A stretch of 64,000 nucleotides of DNA from Terriglobia bacterium (GTDB lineage Bacteria; Acidobacteriota; Terriglobia; Terriglobales; Acidobacteriaceae). Below, one piece after another: positions 27,590 to 35,007 of the stretch (within the stretch, counting starts at the first letter, position 1; every line of letters begins with the position of its first letter). The translations under genes were made by a program, and so were the position numbers. The notes under the pieces are model-generated. The model was not told the DNA's origin, ran no database searches, and worked only from the letters and a program-made list of their open reading frames with translations. The stretch lies in NCBI GenBank assembly GCA_020072845.1, contig JAIQGF010000009.1, positions 310,001 to 374,000 of the forward strand. Reading direction: 5' to 3'.

Positions 27590-28645
27590 ATGCTAGTGAA
27601 CGGACATATGACAGCAGCTGTCCTCTACGGTAAAGAGGACGTGAAGATTGAGAGAGTGCCCATCCCCCGTGTCGGTCACGGCGAGGTTCTGATCAAGGTC
27701 CAAGTCGCGCTGACCTGCGGTACCGATCTCAAGGTTTACCAGCGCGGATATCATGCCCGCATGATCGTCCCGCCGGCCCTTTTCGGCCACGAATTGGCCG
27801 GAGTCATCGAGGAGGTCGGACCCGGCGTTAAGAGCTTCCGCAACGGCATGCGCGTGGTGGCGCTCAACTCGGCGCCCTGCCAGATGTGTTTCTACTGCTC
27901 CAAGCACCAGGAAAATCTTTGTGAAGACCTGCTCTTCAACAATGGCGCCTATGCCGAGTACATCAAGATTCCCCGCCGGATCGTAGAAAGCAATATGCTG
28001 GCAGTGCCCAGCAATGTGAGCTACGAAGAAGCGGCCATGGTTGAGCCGCTGGCCTGCGTCCTGCGCGGGCTCCACGAGACCAGCCTGGAAATCGGCGATA
28101 CCGTGGTCGTCATCGGCGGCGGCCCCATCGGCCTGATGTTCGTACAAGTCGCCAAGCTCAAGGGATGCAACGTGATCTCCGTCGCCAAGCGCGATTCCCA
28201 AGTTTCAGCCGCCAAGCGCTTGGGCGCCGACGACGTCGTCCAGATCACCCAGGTGCAGGACCCCGTGGATGCCGTGCGCGCCCTGACTCCCGATCGCCGC
28301 GGCGCCGACGTGGTCATCGAAGCGGTCGGGCGCCCCGAAGCCTGGGAGTGGGCCATTGACATGGCCCGCAAGGGCGGCACCGTAAATTTCTTCGGCGGTT
28401 GTGCCAGCGGCACCAAAGTCGCGCTCGACACCAATCGCCTGCACTATTCCGAGATCACTCTGAAGGCCACGTTCCATCACACGCCGGAAACGGTTCGCAA
28501 GGCCTTCGCGCTGATCGCCGAACGCAAGATCCGCGGCGCCGACTACATTACCGGCGAGGCGCCGCTGTCGCGCTTGCAGCAAGTGTTGCGTCACATGCTC
28601 AACCGGAATGGCGACATCAAGACCGCCATTATCCCGGGGCACTGA
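27590..28645 (+). CDS. Zinc-dependent medium-chain dehydrogenase, second of two
   Basis: 351 residues from ATG 27590. A GTG at 27596 has AAGGA at better spacing (six bases) and may be the true start. Catalytic zinc: C43 (TCGTD) and GHELAG. Structural cysteines: APCQMCFYCSKHQENLC. Rossmann motif GGGPIGL. It is related to, but clearly different from, the preceding dehydrogenase, so this is not a recent duplication. Two such enzymes in a row could form a heteromer or do successive steps on one substrate. Confidence 0.88.
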   Translation: MLVNGHMTAAVLYGKEDVKIERVPIPRVGHGEVLIKVQVALTCGTDLKVYQRGYHARMIVPPALFGHELAGVIEEVGPGVKSFRNGMRVVALNSAPCQMCFYCSKHQENLCEDLLFNNGAYAEYIKIPRRIVESNMLAVPSNVSYEEAAMVEPLACVLRGLHETSLEIGDTVVVIGGGPIGLMFVQVAKLKGCNVISVAKRDSQVSAAKRLGADDVVQITQVQDPVDAVRALTPDRRGADVVIEAVGRPEAWEWAIDMARKGGTVNFFGGCASGTKVALDTNRLHYSEITLKATFHHTPETVRKAFALIAERKIRGADYITGEAPLSRLQQVLRHMLNRNGDIKTAIIPGH

Positions 28646-28654
28646 ACAAGCCGA

Positions 28655-28722
28655 AACCACAGAGGACGCGGAGGGCCACCGAGGTCCTCCGTTATTTTTT
28701 TGCCTCTGTGTCCTCTGTGGTT
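28655..28722. repeat. Inverted tandem array, CACAGAGG type, before hpnC
   Basis: Left arm AACCACAGAGGACGCGGAGG, right arm CCTCTGTGTCCTCTGTGGTT, about 28 bp apart; the spacer includes a run of seven T. It lies in the 86 bp gap between the second dehydrogenase and hpnC, all on one strand. Confidence 0.85.
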
Positions 28723-28731
28723 AAATTGACC

Positions 28732-29730
28732 ATGTTGACGGCAACCCCCAATTCCGTCCCCTTTGCCGGACTCCCGCCGGAATACGCCATTCCGGAGCAG
28801 GCGCCGTCGTTGCCGGAGGCGCGTGCCTACTGTGAGCGCCTGGCGCGCAGCCATTACGAGAATTTTTCCGTCGCCACCTGGTTTCTTCCGGAACGCGTTC
28901 GCCCTCATTTCTACAGCGTTTACGCCTACTGCCGAATTTCGGATGATCTGGGCGACGAAGTCGGCGATCCGCAGCAGTCCTTGCGCCTGCTGCAGGATTG
29001 GGAAGGGGAGCTGAATGCAACCTACTTGAGCCTGGTGCAGGCGCCGCCCCCCGATGTGCGGAGAAATGTAGAAAAGCTTGAGCCGGGACCCTCATCGCGC
29101 AACCCGGCGCGTCCCACCCACCCCGTTTTTATCGCACTGCGGGAGACCATCCGCGAGTGCAACATCCCGCGTGAGCCCTTTGCGGACCTGCTGAAGGCCT
29201 TTCGCCAGGATCAGACCGTCGGCCGCTATCCGGCCTTTGACGATGTGCTGGCATATTGCCGCTACTCGGCCAATCCCGTCGGCCGGCTTGTGCTCTACGT
29301 CTGCGGCTATTGCGACGACGAACGCCAGCAGCTTTCCGACTTCACTTGTACCGCGCTGCAATTGGCGAATTTCTGGCAGGACGTCTGGAGCGACTACGGC
29401 AAGGGCCGCATTTATCTTCCGCTGGAAGACATGGGGCACTTCGGCGTCAGCGAGCAGGACATCGCCAGCCGCCGCTGTACCCCACAATTCCGCGAGCTGA
29501 TGAAATTCGAGGTCGCGCGCGCGCGCGAGTGGTTCCACCGCGGCTTGCCGCTGGCGCGCAAAGTGGACAAAGACTTGGCGCCCGATATCGAACTGTTTAC
29601 CCGCGGCGGCCAGGAAATTTTGCTTGCCATCGAGCGCCAGAACTTCGATGTTTTAACCAGACGCCCGGCTATTTCCAAGGCAAGGAAACTCGCCCTGGTC
29701 GCGAAAGCCGCACTGGGAAAAATCCTTTGA
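28732..29730 (+). CDS. hpnC: Squalene synthase HpnC
   Basis: 332 residues; the ATG at 28732 follows the array and precedes the conserved LPPEYAIPEQAPSLPEARAYC. It is an isoprenoid synthase of the squalene/phytoene synthase family. Asp-rich motifs: SDDLGDEVGD (about 70) and the later FWQDVWSD. In HpnCDE, HpnD makes presqualene diphosphate and HpnC turns it into hydroxysqualene. A loop PPPDVRRNVEKLEPGPSSR (about 103-121) looks like a low-complexity insertion. No strong ribosome binding site precedes the ATG. Confidence 0.93.
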   Translation: MLTATPNSVPFAGLPPEYAIPEQAPSLPEARAYCERLARSHYENFSVATWFLPERVRPHFYSVYAYCRISDDLGDEVGDPQQSLRLLQDWEGELNATYLSLVQAPPPDVRRNVEKLEPGPSSRNPARPTHPVFIALRETIRECNIPREPFADLLKAFRQDQTVGRYPAFDDVLAYCRYSANPVGRLVLYVCGYCDDERQQLSDFTCTALQLANFWQDVWSDYGKGRIYLPLEDMGHFGVSEQDIASRRCTPQFRELMKFEVARAREWFHRGLPLARKVDKDLAPDIELFTRGGQEILLAIERQNFDVLTRRPAISKARKLALVAKAALGKIL

Positions 29731-29736
29731 ACATGA

Positions 29737-29810
29737 ACTCACCACGGAGACACGGAGACACAGAAAAATCATCAGGTCTTTCTCCGTGTCTCCGTGCCTC
29801 TGTGGTGAAT
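29737..29810. repeat. Inverted tandem array, CACGGAGA type, between hpnC and hpnD
   Basis: Left arm ACTCACCACGGAGACACGG continuing into GAGACACAGAAA; right arm TTTCTCCGTGTCTCCGTG continuing into CCTCTGTGGTGAATT. The arms are nearly full complements with an 11 bp spacer, and the unit is CACGGAGA (8 bp). It separates two co-directional genes of one pathway. Confidence 0.9.
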
Positions 29811-29830
29811 TCGAGCTCTCCACGTAACCC

Positions 29831-30775
29831 ATGACCGTCCTCGCCCAAACCGGCCAGGCCCCAAGCGCGCCCCGCGCTGCGCCCGTGCAACTGCGCACTG
29901 CGTACGGCGTGTGCCGGCACATTACGCGCAAGGCGGCGCGCAATTTCTACTATGCATTTCTCGTGCTGCCGCGGCGCAAGCGCGATGCCCTCAGCGCCGT
30001 GTACGCGTTCATGCGCCACGCCGACGACATCAGCGATGACCCGCAGCTCACGCCGGAAGACAAGCGCCTCCGGCTCAATGCCTGGCTCGACTCTTTGCAT
30101 GGCGTAGTGGCCGGCGAACCCACCGACGACCCCGTCCTCATGGCGGTTGGCGACAGCCAGCGCCGCTTCAAGATACCCATTGAACTGCTGGAAACGCTGG
30201 TCTACGGCACCGCCATGGACGTCCCCTGGCCCAATAGCCGGCAGCCGGTGGCCGACAGTCCAGGCGTGCTCTACACGACCTTCGACGATCTCTACAACTA
30301 CTGCTACCACGTTGCTTCGGTTGTGGGCCTGGTCTGCATCCGCGTCTTCGGCTATCGCGATCCCGCGGCGGAAGCTCTTGCCGAGCGCTGCGGCATCGCC
30401 TTTCAGCTCACCAACATCATTCGCGACGTCAAGGAAGACGCCGCCATGGGCCGCATCTATCTGCCGCAGGAGGACCTCGACCGTTGCGGCATCGGCGCCA
30501 GTATGTTTCGTGCACCGAAGCCGGCGGCATTTCGTGCGCTGCTGGAGATGGAAGCCGATCGCGCCCGCCAGTATTACGACTCGGGGCGGCAGTTGATCGC
30601 GTACATGGACGAGGACAGCCAAGCGGCCCTTTGGACCCTGGTCGAAATCTACAGCCGGTTACTGGAAAAAATTGCTGCCAGGGACTACGACGTCTTTACC
30701 GAACGCGTGCGGCTCACCACCGGCGAAAAGCTCCGCATCCTCTGCAAGGGCCTGTGGCGGCGGATCACGGAATGA
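29831..30775 (+). CDS. hpnD: Presqualene diphosphate synthase HpnD
   Basis: 314 residues. Squalene/phytoene synthase family: RNFYYAFLVLPRRKRDAL, the first Asp-rich motif RHADDISDD, the YCYHVASVVGLVC block, and the second motif QLTNIIRDVKEDAAMGRIYLP. HpnD condenses two farnesyl diphosphates to presqualene diphosphate. The stop overlaps the hpnE ATG (ATGA), so the two are translationally coupled. Confidence 0.95.
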   Translation: MTVLAQTGQAPSAPRAAPVQLRTAYGVCRHITRKAARNFYYAFLVLPRRKRDALSAVYAFMRHADDISDDPQLTPEDKRLRLNAWLDSLHGVVAGEPTDDPVLMAVGDSQRRFKIPIELLETLVYGTAMDVPWPNSRQPVADSPGVLYTTFDDLYNYCYHVASVVGLVCIRVFGYRDPAAEALAERCGIAFQLTNIIRDVKEDAAMGRIYLPQEDLDRCGIGASMFRAPKPAAFRALLEMEADRARQYYDSGRQLIAYMDEDSQAALWTLVEIYSRLLEKIAARDYDVFTERVRLTTGEKLRILCKGLWRRITE

Positions 30776-32286
30776 CCCCGGCAACCCAGAAACCTCCGAC
30801 CGTAGCCGTCATCGGCGGAGGCCTCGCCGGACTGGCCGCCGGTTGCGCGCTGGCCGACACCGGCTTCCGCGTCTCGCTGTTCGAGCGCCGTCCCTACCTC
30901 GGGGGCCGCGCCTCGTCCTACCAGCACCCCGGCACCGGCGAGGTGGTGGACAATTGCCAGCACGTGCTGCTGGGCTGCTGTACGAACCTGATTGATTTCT
31001 ACCAGCGCATCGGCGCGCAGGACAAAATCCGCTGGTACCGGCGCTTGACGTTCATTGAGCCCGGAGGCCGGCGCTCCGTCATTGAGCCGGGAATACTGCC
31101 GGCTCCACTCCACAGCGCGACCTCGTTCTTGCGTGCCGCCTGCCTTTCGCCGGCGGACAAGCTGGCCATCGCCCGCGGCATGCTGGCGCTGACGGCTCGC
31201 TTACCCGCTGACGACGGTCCGCCGTTCCTCGATTGGCTCCGCGATCATGGTCAGACGCAGCGCGCGATTGACCGCTTCTGGCGCGTGGTGCTGGTCAGCG
31301 CGCTCAATGAGGATTTGGAACGTGTCTCGTCGCGCTACGCGGCCCAGGTTTTTCGCGAGTCGTTCCTCAAGTCGGCGCAAGCAGGCGCCCTCGGCTTGCC
31401 CGCGCTGCCCTTGTCCGATCTCTACGGGATCGCCGGCGATCACATCCAGCGCCACGGCGGTGGCGTGCAATTGCGTGCTGCCGCCGATGCCTTCCGCCCT
31501 GAGCGGGGCAACGTGCGCATCTGCGCCGGCGGCCAGGAAACCGCATTTGATTATGCCGTCCTCGCGGTCCCGTTTAACGTACTGGCCGGGATGCTGCCCG
31601 AAGACGATCCGGCAACACCGCTGCGCGCCATGCTCGACCGCTTCCAGACCTCTCCCATCACCGGCATTCACCTCTGGTTTGATCGCCAGATCACCGACCT
31701 GCCGCACGCCGTGCTCCTCGACCGGACCATTCAGTGGATGTTTCACAAATCGGAAATCCTCGACTGCACTGCGGGCACGCCTCCACCGGCTGCGGACGAC
31801 AGCCCCGCAGGGGCGGCAGATGCTAGCCCGGGGCGTGAGCCCCGGGTAGGCGACCTAAACGAAACGGAGTCCCGAAGGGACGGCACAAAGGGAAGTTACG
31901 TCGAGCTTGTCGTGAGCTCCTCGAAGACTCTCGCGGACAGGCCCAAGCAGGACATCCTCGATCTCGCCCTGCGGGAGCTCACAGATTTCTTCCCTGAAGT
32001 CAGCCATGCAAAGCTGCTGAAATCCACGGTCATTAAGGAAGTGAACGCCACTTACTCTCCGCTGCCCGGCGCCGACTCGCATCGTCCATCGCAAACCTCG
32101 CCCTGGCCGCGGGTTTTCCTGGCCGGCGACTGGACCGCCACCGGGTGGCCCGCCACCATGGAGGGTGCGGTGCGCAGCGGCTATCTCGCCGCCGAGGCGC
32201 TGACCCGCGCGGCAGGGCAGCCGCAGCGGTATCTTGCACCCGATCTGCCACCGCGCGGCTTCATGCGAATGTTTAGCAGGTCTTAG
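30772..32286 (+). CDS. hpnE: Hydroxysqualene dehydroxylase HpnE, with in-frame hairpin insertion
   Basis: 504 residues. FAD-dependent amine-oxidase/desaturase fold: VAVIGGGLAGLAAGCALA at 11-28, the ERRPYLGGRASSYQHP segment, and a C-terminal WPRVFLAGDWTATGWPATME. HpnE reduces hydroxysqualene to squalene. Between IQWMFHKSEIL and YVELVVSSSKTLAD, where family members join almost directly, there are about 45 extra residues rich in Ala, Pro, Asp and Arg (about 328-373), encoded by three hairpins at 31801-31881. The frame stays open, so the enzyme may still work with a surface loop. The stop TAG lies at the edge of the TAGGTTT array. Confidence 0.93.
   Translation: MTPATQKPPTVAVIGGGLAGLAAGCALADTGFRVSLFERRPYLGGRASSYQHPGTGEVVDNCQHVLLGCCTNLIDFYQRIGAQDKIRWYRRLTFIEPGGRRSVIEPGILPAPLHSATSFLRAACLSPADKLAIARGMLALTARLPADDGPPFLDWLRDHGQTQRAIDRFWRVVLVSALNEDLERVSSRYAAQVFRESFLKSAQAGALGLPALPLSDLYGIAGDHIQRHGGGVQLRAAADAFRPERGNVRICAGGQETAFDYAVLAVPFNVLAGMLPEDDPATPLRAMLDRFQTSPITGIHLWFDRQITDLPHAVLLDRTIQWMFHKSEILDCTAGTPPPAADDSPAGAADASPGREPRVGDLNETESRRDGTKGSYVELVVSSSKTLADRPKQDILDLALRELTDFFPEVSHAKLLKSTVIKEVNATYSPLPGADSHRPSQTSPWPRVFLAGDWTATGWPATMEGAVRSGYLAAEALTRAAGQPQRYLAPDLPPRGFMRMFSRS
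31801..31890. repeat. Three-hairpin REP-like element inserted in hpnE
   Basis: Three stem-loops in a row: GCCCC-GCA-GGGGC (31802-31814); CCCGGGGC-GTGA-GCCCCGGG (31827-31846); GTCCC-GAA-GGGAC (31869-31881). The element keeps the reading frame. It looks like the GTCCC/GGGAC short repeats I recall from acidobacterial intergenic DNA, but no second copy of the full element was found in this window. Confidence 0.8.
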
Positions 32287-32392
32287 GTTTTGGGTTTTAG
32301 GTGTTAGGCGAGGACGTTTAGTAGGTCTTATTTTCTAGGTTCTAAGCGGAGGACATATAGCCTAACGCCCAACGCCTAAAACCTAAAACCTG
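32279..32392. repeat. Inverted tandem array, TAGGTTT family, after hpnE
   Basis: Left arm begins TCTTAGGTTTTGGGTTTTAG; right arm CCTAACGCCC followed by AACGCCTAAAACCTAAAACC. The period is 7 bp. The spacer holds a degenerate third block (TTTAGTAGGTCTTA, TAGGTTCTAAG). It lies between convergent genes (hpnE and a minus-strand transporter) and contains the hpnE stop codon. Confidence 0.85.
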
Positions 32393-32398
32393 TCTCTC

Positions 32399-32782
32399 CT
32401 ACCTTGCCACCAAGGCCACTCCAGCAGCAACCAGGATCGCGGCCAGCCACCGTTGCCGGTCCACCTGCTCGCGAAGAAAAACCTTGGCGACGATCGCATT
32501 GCCGATAAAGGTCAGCGACGCCGAGGCCGGCGCCACCAGGCTCACATCCGCCCACGACAATGCAAACAACAGCGAGAAGAACGCCAGCGCCATGAACGCC
32601 ACCCCGATCCACAGCGTCGCATTTCCAAGCACAACTTTAACTGTTGTCCATAACCCATTGCTGTGAAACAGATGTCCAACGTCGCCCGACTGCTTCATGG
32701 CGAGCGATGTCAGCACGTCACCGGCGGTTGAAAAGACCACCACCGCCAAAATGCTGCCCCAGGTGTAGTGCCAGTTGGTCAT
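32399..32782 (-). CDS. Half-size EamA/SMR-type membrane transporter, second of pair
   Basis: 127 residues from ATG 32782; the longer open frame upstream lies inside the partner gene. About four membrane helices: WGSILAVVVFSTAGDVLTSL, TLWIGVAFMALAFFSLLF, VSLVAPASASLTFIGNAIVA, WLAAILVAAGVALVA. The size and the GxxxAxxA and late E/R positions are like EmrE or one EamA repeat. Such half proteins work as dimers. The start overlaps the stop of the partner gene by four bases, which suggests a heterodimer like ArnE/ArnF. The substrate is unknown; lipid or sugar-lipid export is possible, given hpnJ next door. Confidence 0.8.
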   Translation of the reverse strand: MTNWHYTWGSILAVVVFSTAGDVLTSLAMKQSGDVGHLFHSNGLWTTVKVVLGNATLWIGVAFMALAFFSLLFALSWADVSLVAPASASLTFIGNAIVAKVFLREQVDRQRWLAAILVAAGVALVAR

Positions 32783-33204
32783 GCGCTGCCGACCGGCGGC
32801 GGTGGATGGCCCTGGACCCCTCGCGCGGTTGCCGTCTTCGCGGGCCCAGCAGTGACGAACCCGACTCCCATCGCGATCAGCGCAATCCCTGCCCAGCGCC
32901 ACGGCGAAATGTTCTCGTGCAGGAAAAACTTGGCGAGCACGGCCATCAGGATGTATCCCACTGCGGTGGCGGGCAGCACGTAGGTGAGGTCGGCAAAGGA
33001 AAGCGCGCTCAGGTAGCTGACGAAGAAGGCCAGCAGCAGAATGATTCCCGCCCCCACCCAAGGCGTAAAGATGGCGTGGATGACTTGGGTCCATTGGCCG
33101 AGGGAAAGCGCGCCCACGGACTTCATGCCGCGCGACAGCGCGACATCGCCACTCGCACCAAACAGCACCACCCCGGCCAGGGTAGCTTGCATGCGGAAGT
33201 TCAA
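32779..33204 (-). CDS. Half-size EamA/SMR-type membrane transporter, first of pair
   Basis: 141 residues (or 137 from the second ATG). Four helices: MQATLAGVVLFGASGDVALS, WVGAGIILLLAFFVSYLSAL, LTYVLPATAVGYILMAVLAK, WAGIALIAMGVGFVTAG. The tail (GVQGHPPPPVGSA) is Pro-rich. It pairs with the overlapping downstream gene and lies 9 bp after the hpnJ stop, so all three are probably one transcript. Confidence 0.8.
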   Translation of the reverse strand: MNFRMQATLAGVVLFGASGDVALSRGMKSVGALSLGQWTQVIHAIFTPWVGAGIILLLAFFVSYLSALSFADLTYVLPATAVGYILMAVLAKFFLHENISPWRWAGIALIAMGVGFVTAGPAKTATARGVQGHPPPPVGSA

Positions 33205-33213
33205 TGATTTATC

Positions 33214-34734
33214 TCAGGCGTTGGCGGGTTCCGCCACCGACGGCTCCGTCTCCGAAGCCGGTGCGCCACCCACCGGTGGCGCCGGCGGCGCAATCGGTTT
33301 TTGCCGCTGCTGCTTGACCCAGCGGTTGCGGTTGGCGCGGACTTTCATGAAGCCCTTGGCTTCATGGTACAAGCGCTTGCGCTCGTCGGAATTGAAAATC
33401 GCCTTTCTCACAATTCGGAACACCGCCTTGGGACGGAAATAGTACTCGTCATAAAAGCGGTGCACCGCCTCCATAATGTCGTCGGCCGGCAATCCGGGAT
33501 ATTCGATATGCGCCATCTGGTGGCCGCCGATGTCCACCATCTCCTTGTTGGCCATGAACCCGTTGCTCACCGCGAAGTCGAACAACTCCGTCCCCGGGTA
33601 GGCATGCGCCACCGAGACCTGGATGGTCTCGACGTCCAGTTCCTTGGCGAAATCAATGGTGCGGCGAATCGTTTCCCGGGTCTCACCGGGCAGGCCCATG
33701 ATGAAATCGCCATGGATCACCAGCCCCAGCTTGTGACAGTCCTTGGTGAACTGGCGTGCCCGCTCCAGCGTCGCGCCCTTCTTGATGTTCTTCAGAATCT
33801 GCTGGTCGCCGGACTCATAACCCACGATCAGCAGCCGGCATCCGGCATCGCGCATCGCCTTTAGCGTTTCGTAATCGGTGGTCACGCGCGAGGTGCACGA
33901 CCACGTCAGCTTCAGCGGCCTCAGCTTGGCGCACAGCTCAATCGTCCGCGCCTTCTGGATGTTGAAGGTGTCGTCGTCGAAGAAGAATTCTTTCACGTAC
34001 GGCCAGTATTCCTTCGCCTGCGCCATCTCCCGCGCCACCGCATCGGTGGACCGCTTCCGCCACGCATGCCCGCTCAACGTTTGCGGCCACAGGCAGAAGG
34101 TGCACTGCGCCGGGCACCCGCGCGTCGTGTACAGCGAAACGAAGGGATGCAGCAGGAACGGCACGTTATAGCGGCGGACATCCAGGTCGCGCTTGTAAAC
34201 CTCGGTCACGTTGGGCAGGGAATCGAGGTCGGAAATCTGCGGCCCTTCCGGGTTGTGGATGACGTTGCCGTTCTTGCGGTACGAAACTCCGGCGATCTGT
34301 TCCACCGGCTTGCCTTTGGCAAAATCCGTTACCGCGTAGTCAAATTCCTTGCGCACCACGAAATCAACCGCGGCCGCTTGCTGGAGGCTCTTTTCCGGCA
34401 GCACCGTCACGTGCGGCCCGACAAAGGCGATCTTGATGTTCGGGTTGGCCGCCTTGATCGCTTCACTCAGCCGTACGTCGCCGGGAAAACCCGGTGTGCT
34501 GGTGAACAGCACCAGGAATTCATACTCCTTGGCGATGCGGATGGTATCTTCCGCCGAGACATGGTGGGGAGGCGCATCCAGCAGCCGAGATCCTTCCAGC
34601 ATCCCCGCCGGATAGGCCAGCCATACCGGATACCAGTAGGACTCAATCTCGCGTGTCGCCGGCCACCGGGATCCGGCGCCACCGTCAAAATTTTCGAACG
34701 AAGGGGGATTCAGGAATAACGTTTTCAGTGGCAT
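33214..34734 (-). CDS. hpnJ: Hopanoid-associated B12-binding radical SAM protein HpnJ
   Basis: 506 residues. The N-terminal cobalamin-binding fold (about 1-140, LKTLFLNPPSFENFDGGAGS) is followed by the radical SAM core: C207-x3-C211-x2-C214 (RGCPAQCTFCLWPQ), VKEFFFDDDTFN, and LPGETRETIRRTIDFAKEL. The opening PPSFENFDGGAGSRWPA and the CLWPQ loop match my recall of HpnJ, which takes part in forming the cyclitol-ether head group of bacteriohopanetetrol. hpnI and hpnK, its usual partners, are not in the window. The C-terminal 45 residues are low-complexity (Ala/Pro/Glu). Confidence 0.85.
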   Translation of the reverse strand: MPLKTLFLNPPSFENFDGGAGSRWPATREIESYWYPVWLAYPAGMLEGSRLLDAPPHHVSAEDTIRIAKEYEFLVLFTSTPGFPGDVRLSEAIKAANPNIKIAFVGPHVTVLPEKSLQQAAAVDFVVRKEFDYAVTDFAKGKPVEQIAGVSYRKNGNVIHNPEGPQISDLDSLPNVTEVYKRDLDVRRYNVPFLLHPFVSLYTTRGCPAQCTFCLWPQTLSGHAWRKRSTDAVAREMAQAKEYWPYVKEFFFDDDTFNIQKARTIELCAKLRPLKLTWSCTSRVTTDYETLKAMRDAGCRLLIVGYESGDQQILKNIKKGATLERARQFTKDCHKLGLVIHGDFIMGLPGETRETIRRTIDFAKELDVETIQVSVAHAYPGTELFDFAVSNGFMANKEMVDIGGHQMAHIEYPGLPADDIMEAVHRFYDEYYFRPKAVFRIVRKAIFNSDERKRLYHEAKGFMKVRANRNRWVKQQRQKPIAPPAPPVGGAPASETEPSVAEPANA

Positions 34735-34961
34735 GCGATTGAGTTAGCTATAGTAACAAACCCTCTCAAAGGATGCGAACCTGCCGGGTAACGCGAAGAA
34801 CTCTTCCTCGGCGCCGGGAAGCGAAAGTCCTTGGGCCCGCATACGATAGAGAGTATCAAGTGACCGGTACCGGCCCGAAGGTAATCAGGCCTAATGGTAA
34901 CTTAGATGCGCTGAAAGGCGTGAATATTCAGCTTATCAGCGACGCTGCATAGTTAACATTT

Positions 34962-34990
34962 AGTGCTCTTCAGCGCTCCCGCGTAGCACT
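34962..34990 (-). terminator. Possible hairpin terminator after the TolC-type gene
   Basis: Arms AGTGCT and AGCACT, with an inner CGC-GGGA-GCG stem, lie 18 bp beyond the stop of the minus-strand gene at 35008. There is no T tract, so the call is weak. Confidence 0.3.
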
Positions 34991-35007
34991 TTGATCAACC
35001 CTGCCGG

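Noticed and set aside
34735-35007. Riboswitch-like leader upstream of hpnJ (CTGCCGGGTAACGCGAAG region)
   Set aside because: I could not match a conserved core such as a cobalamin or SAM riboswitch; the resemblance to a B12 box was not convincing.
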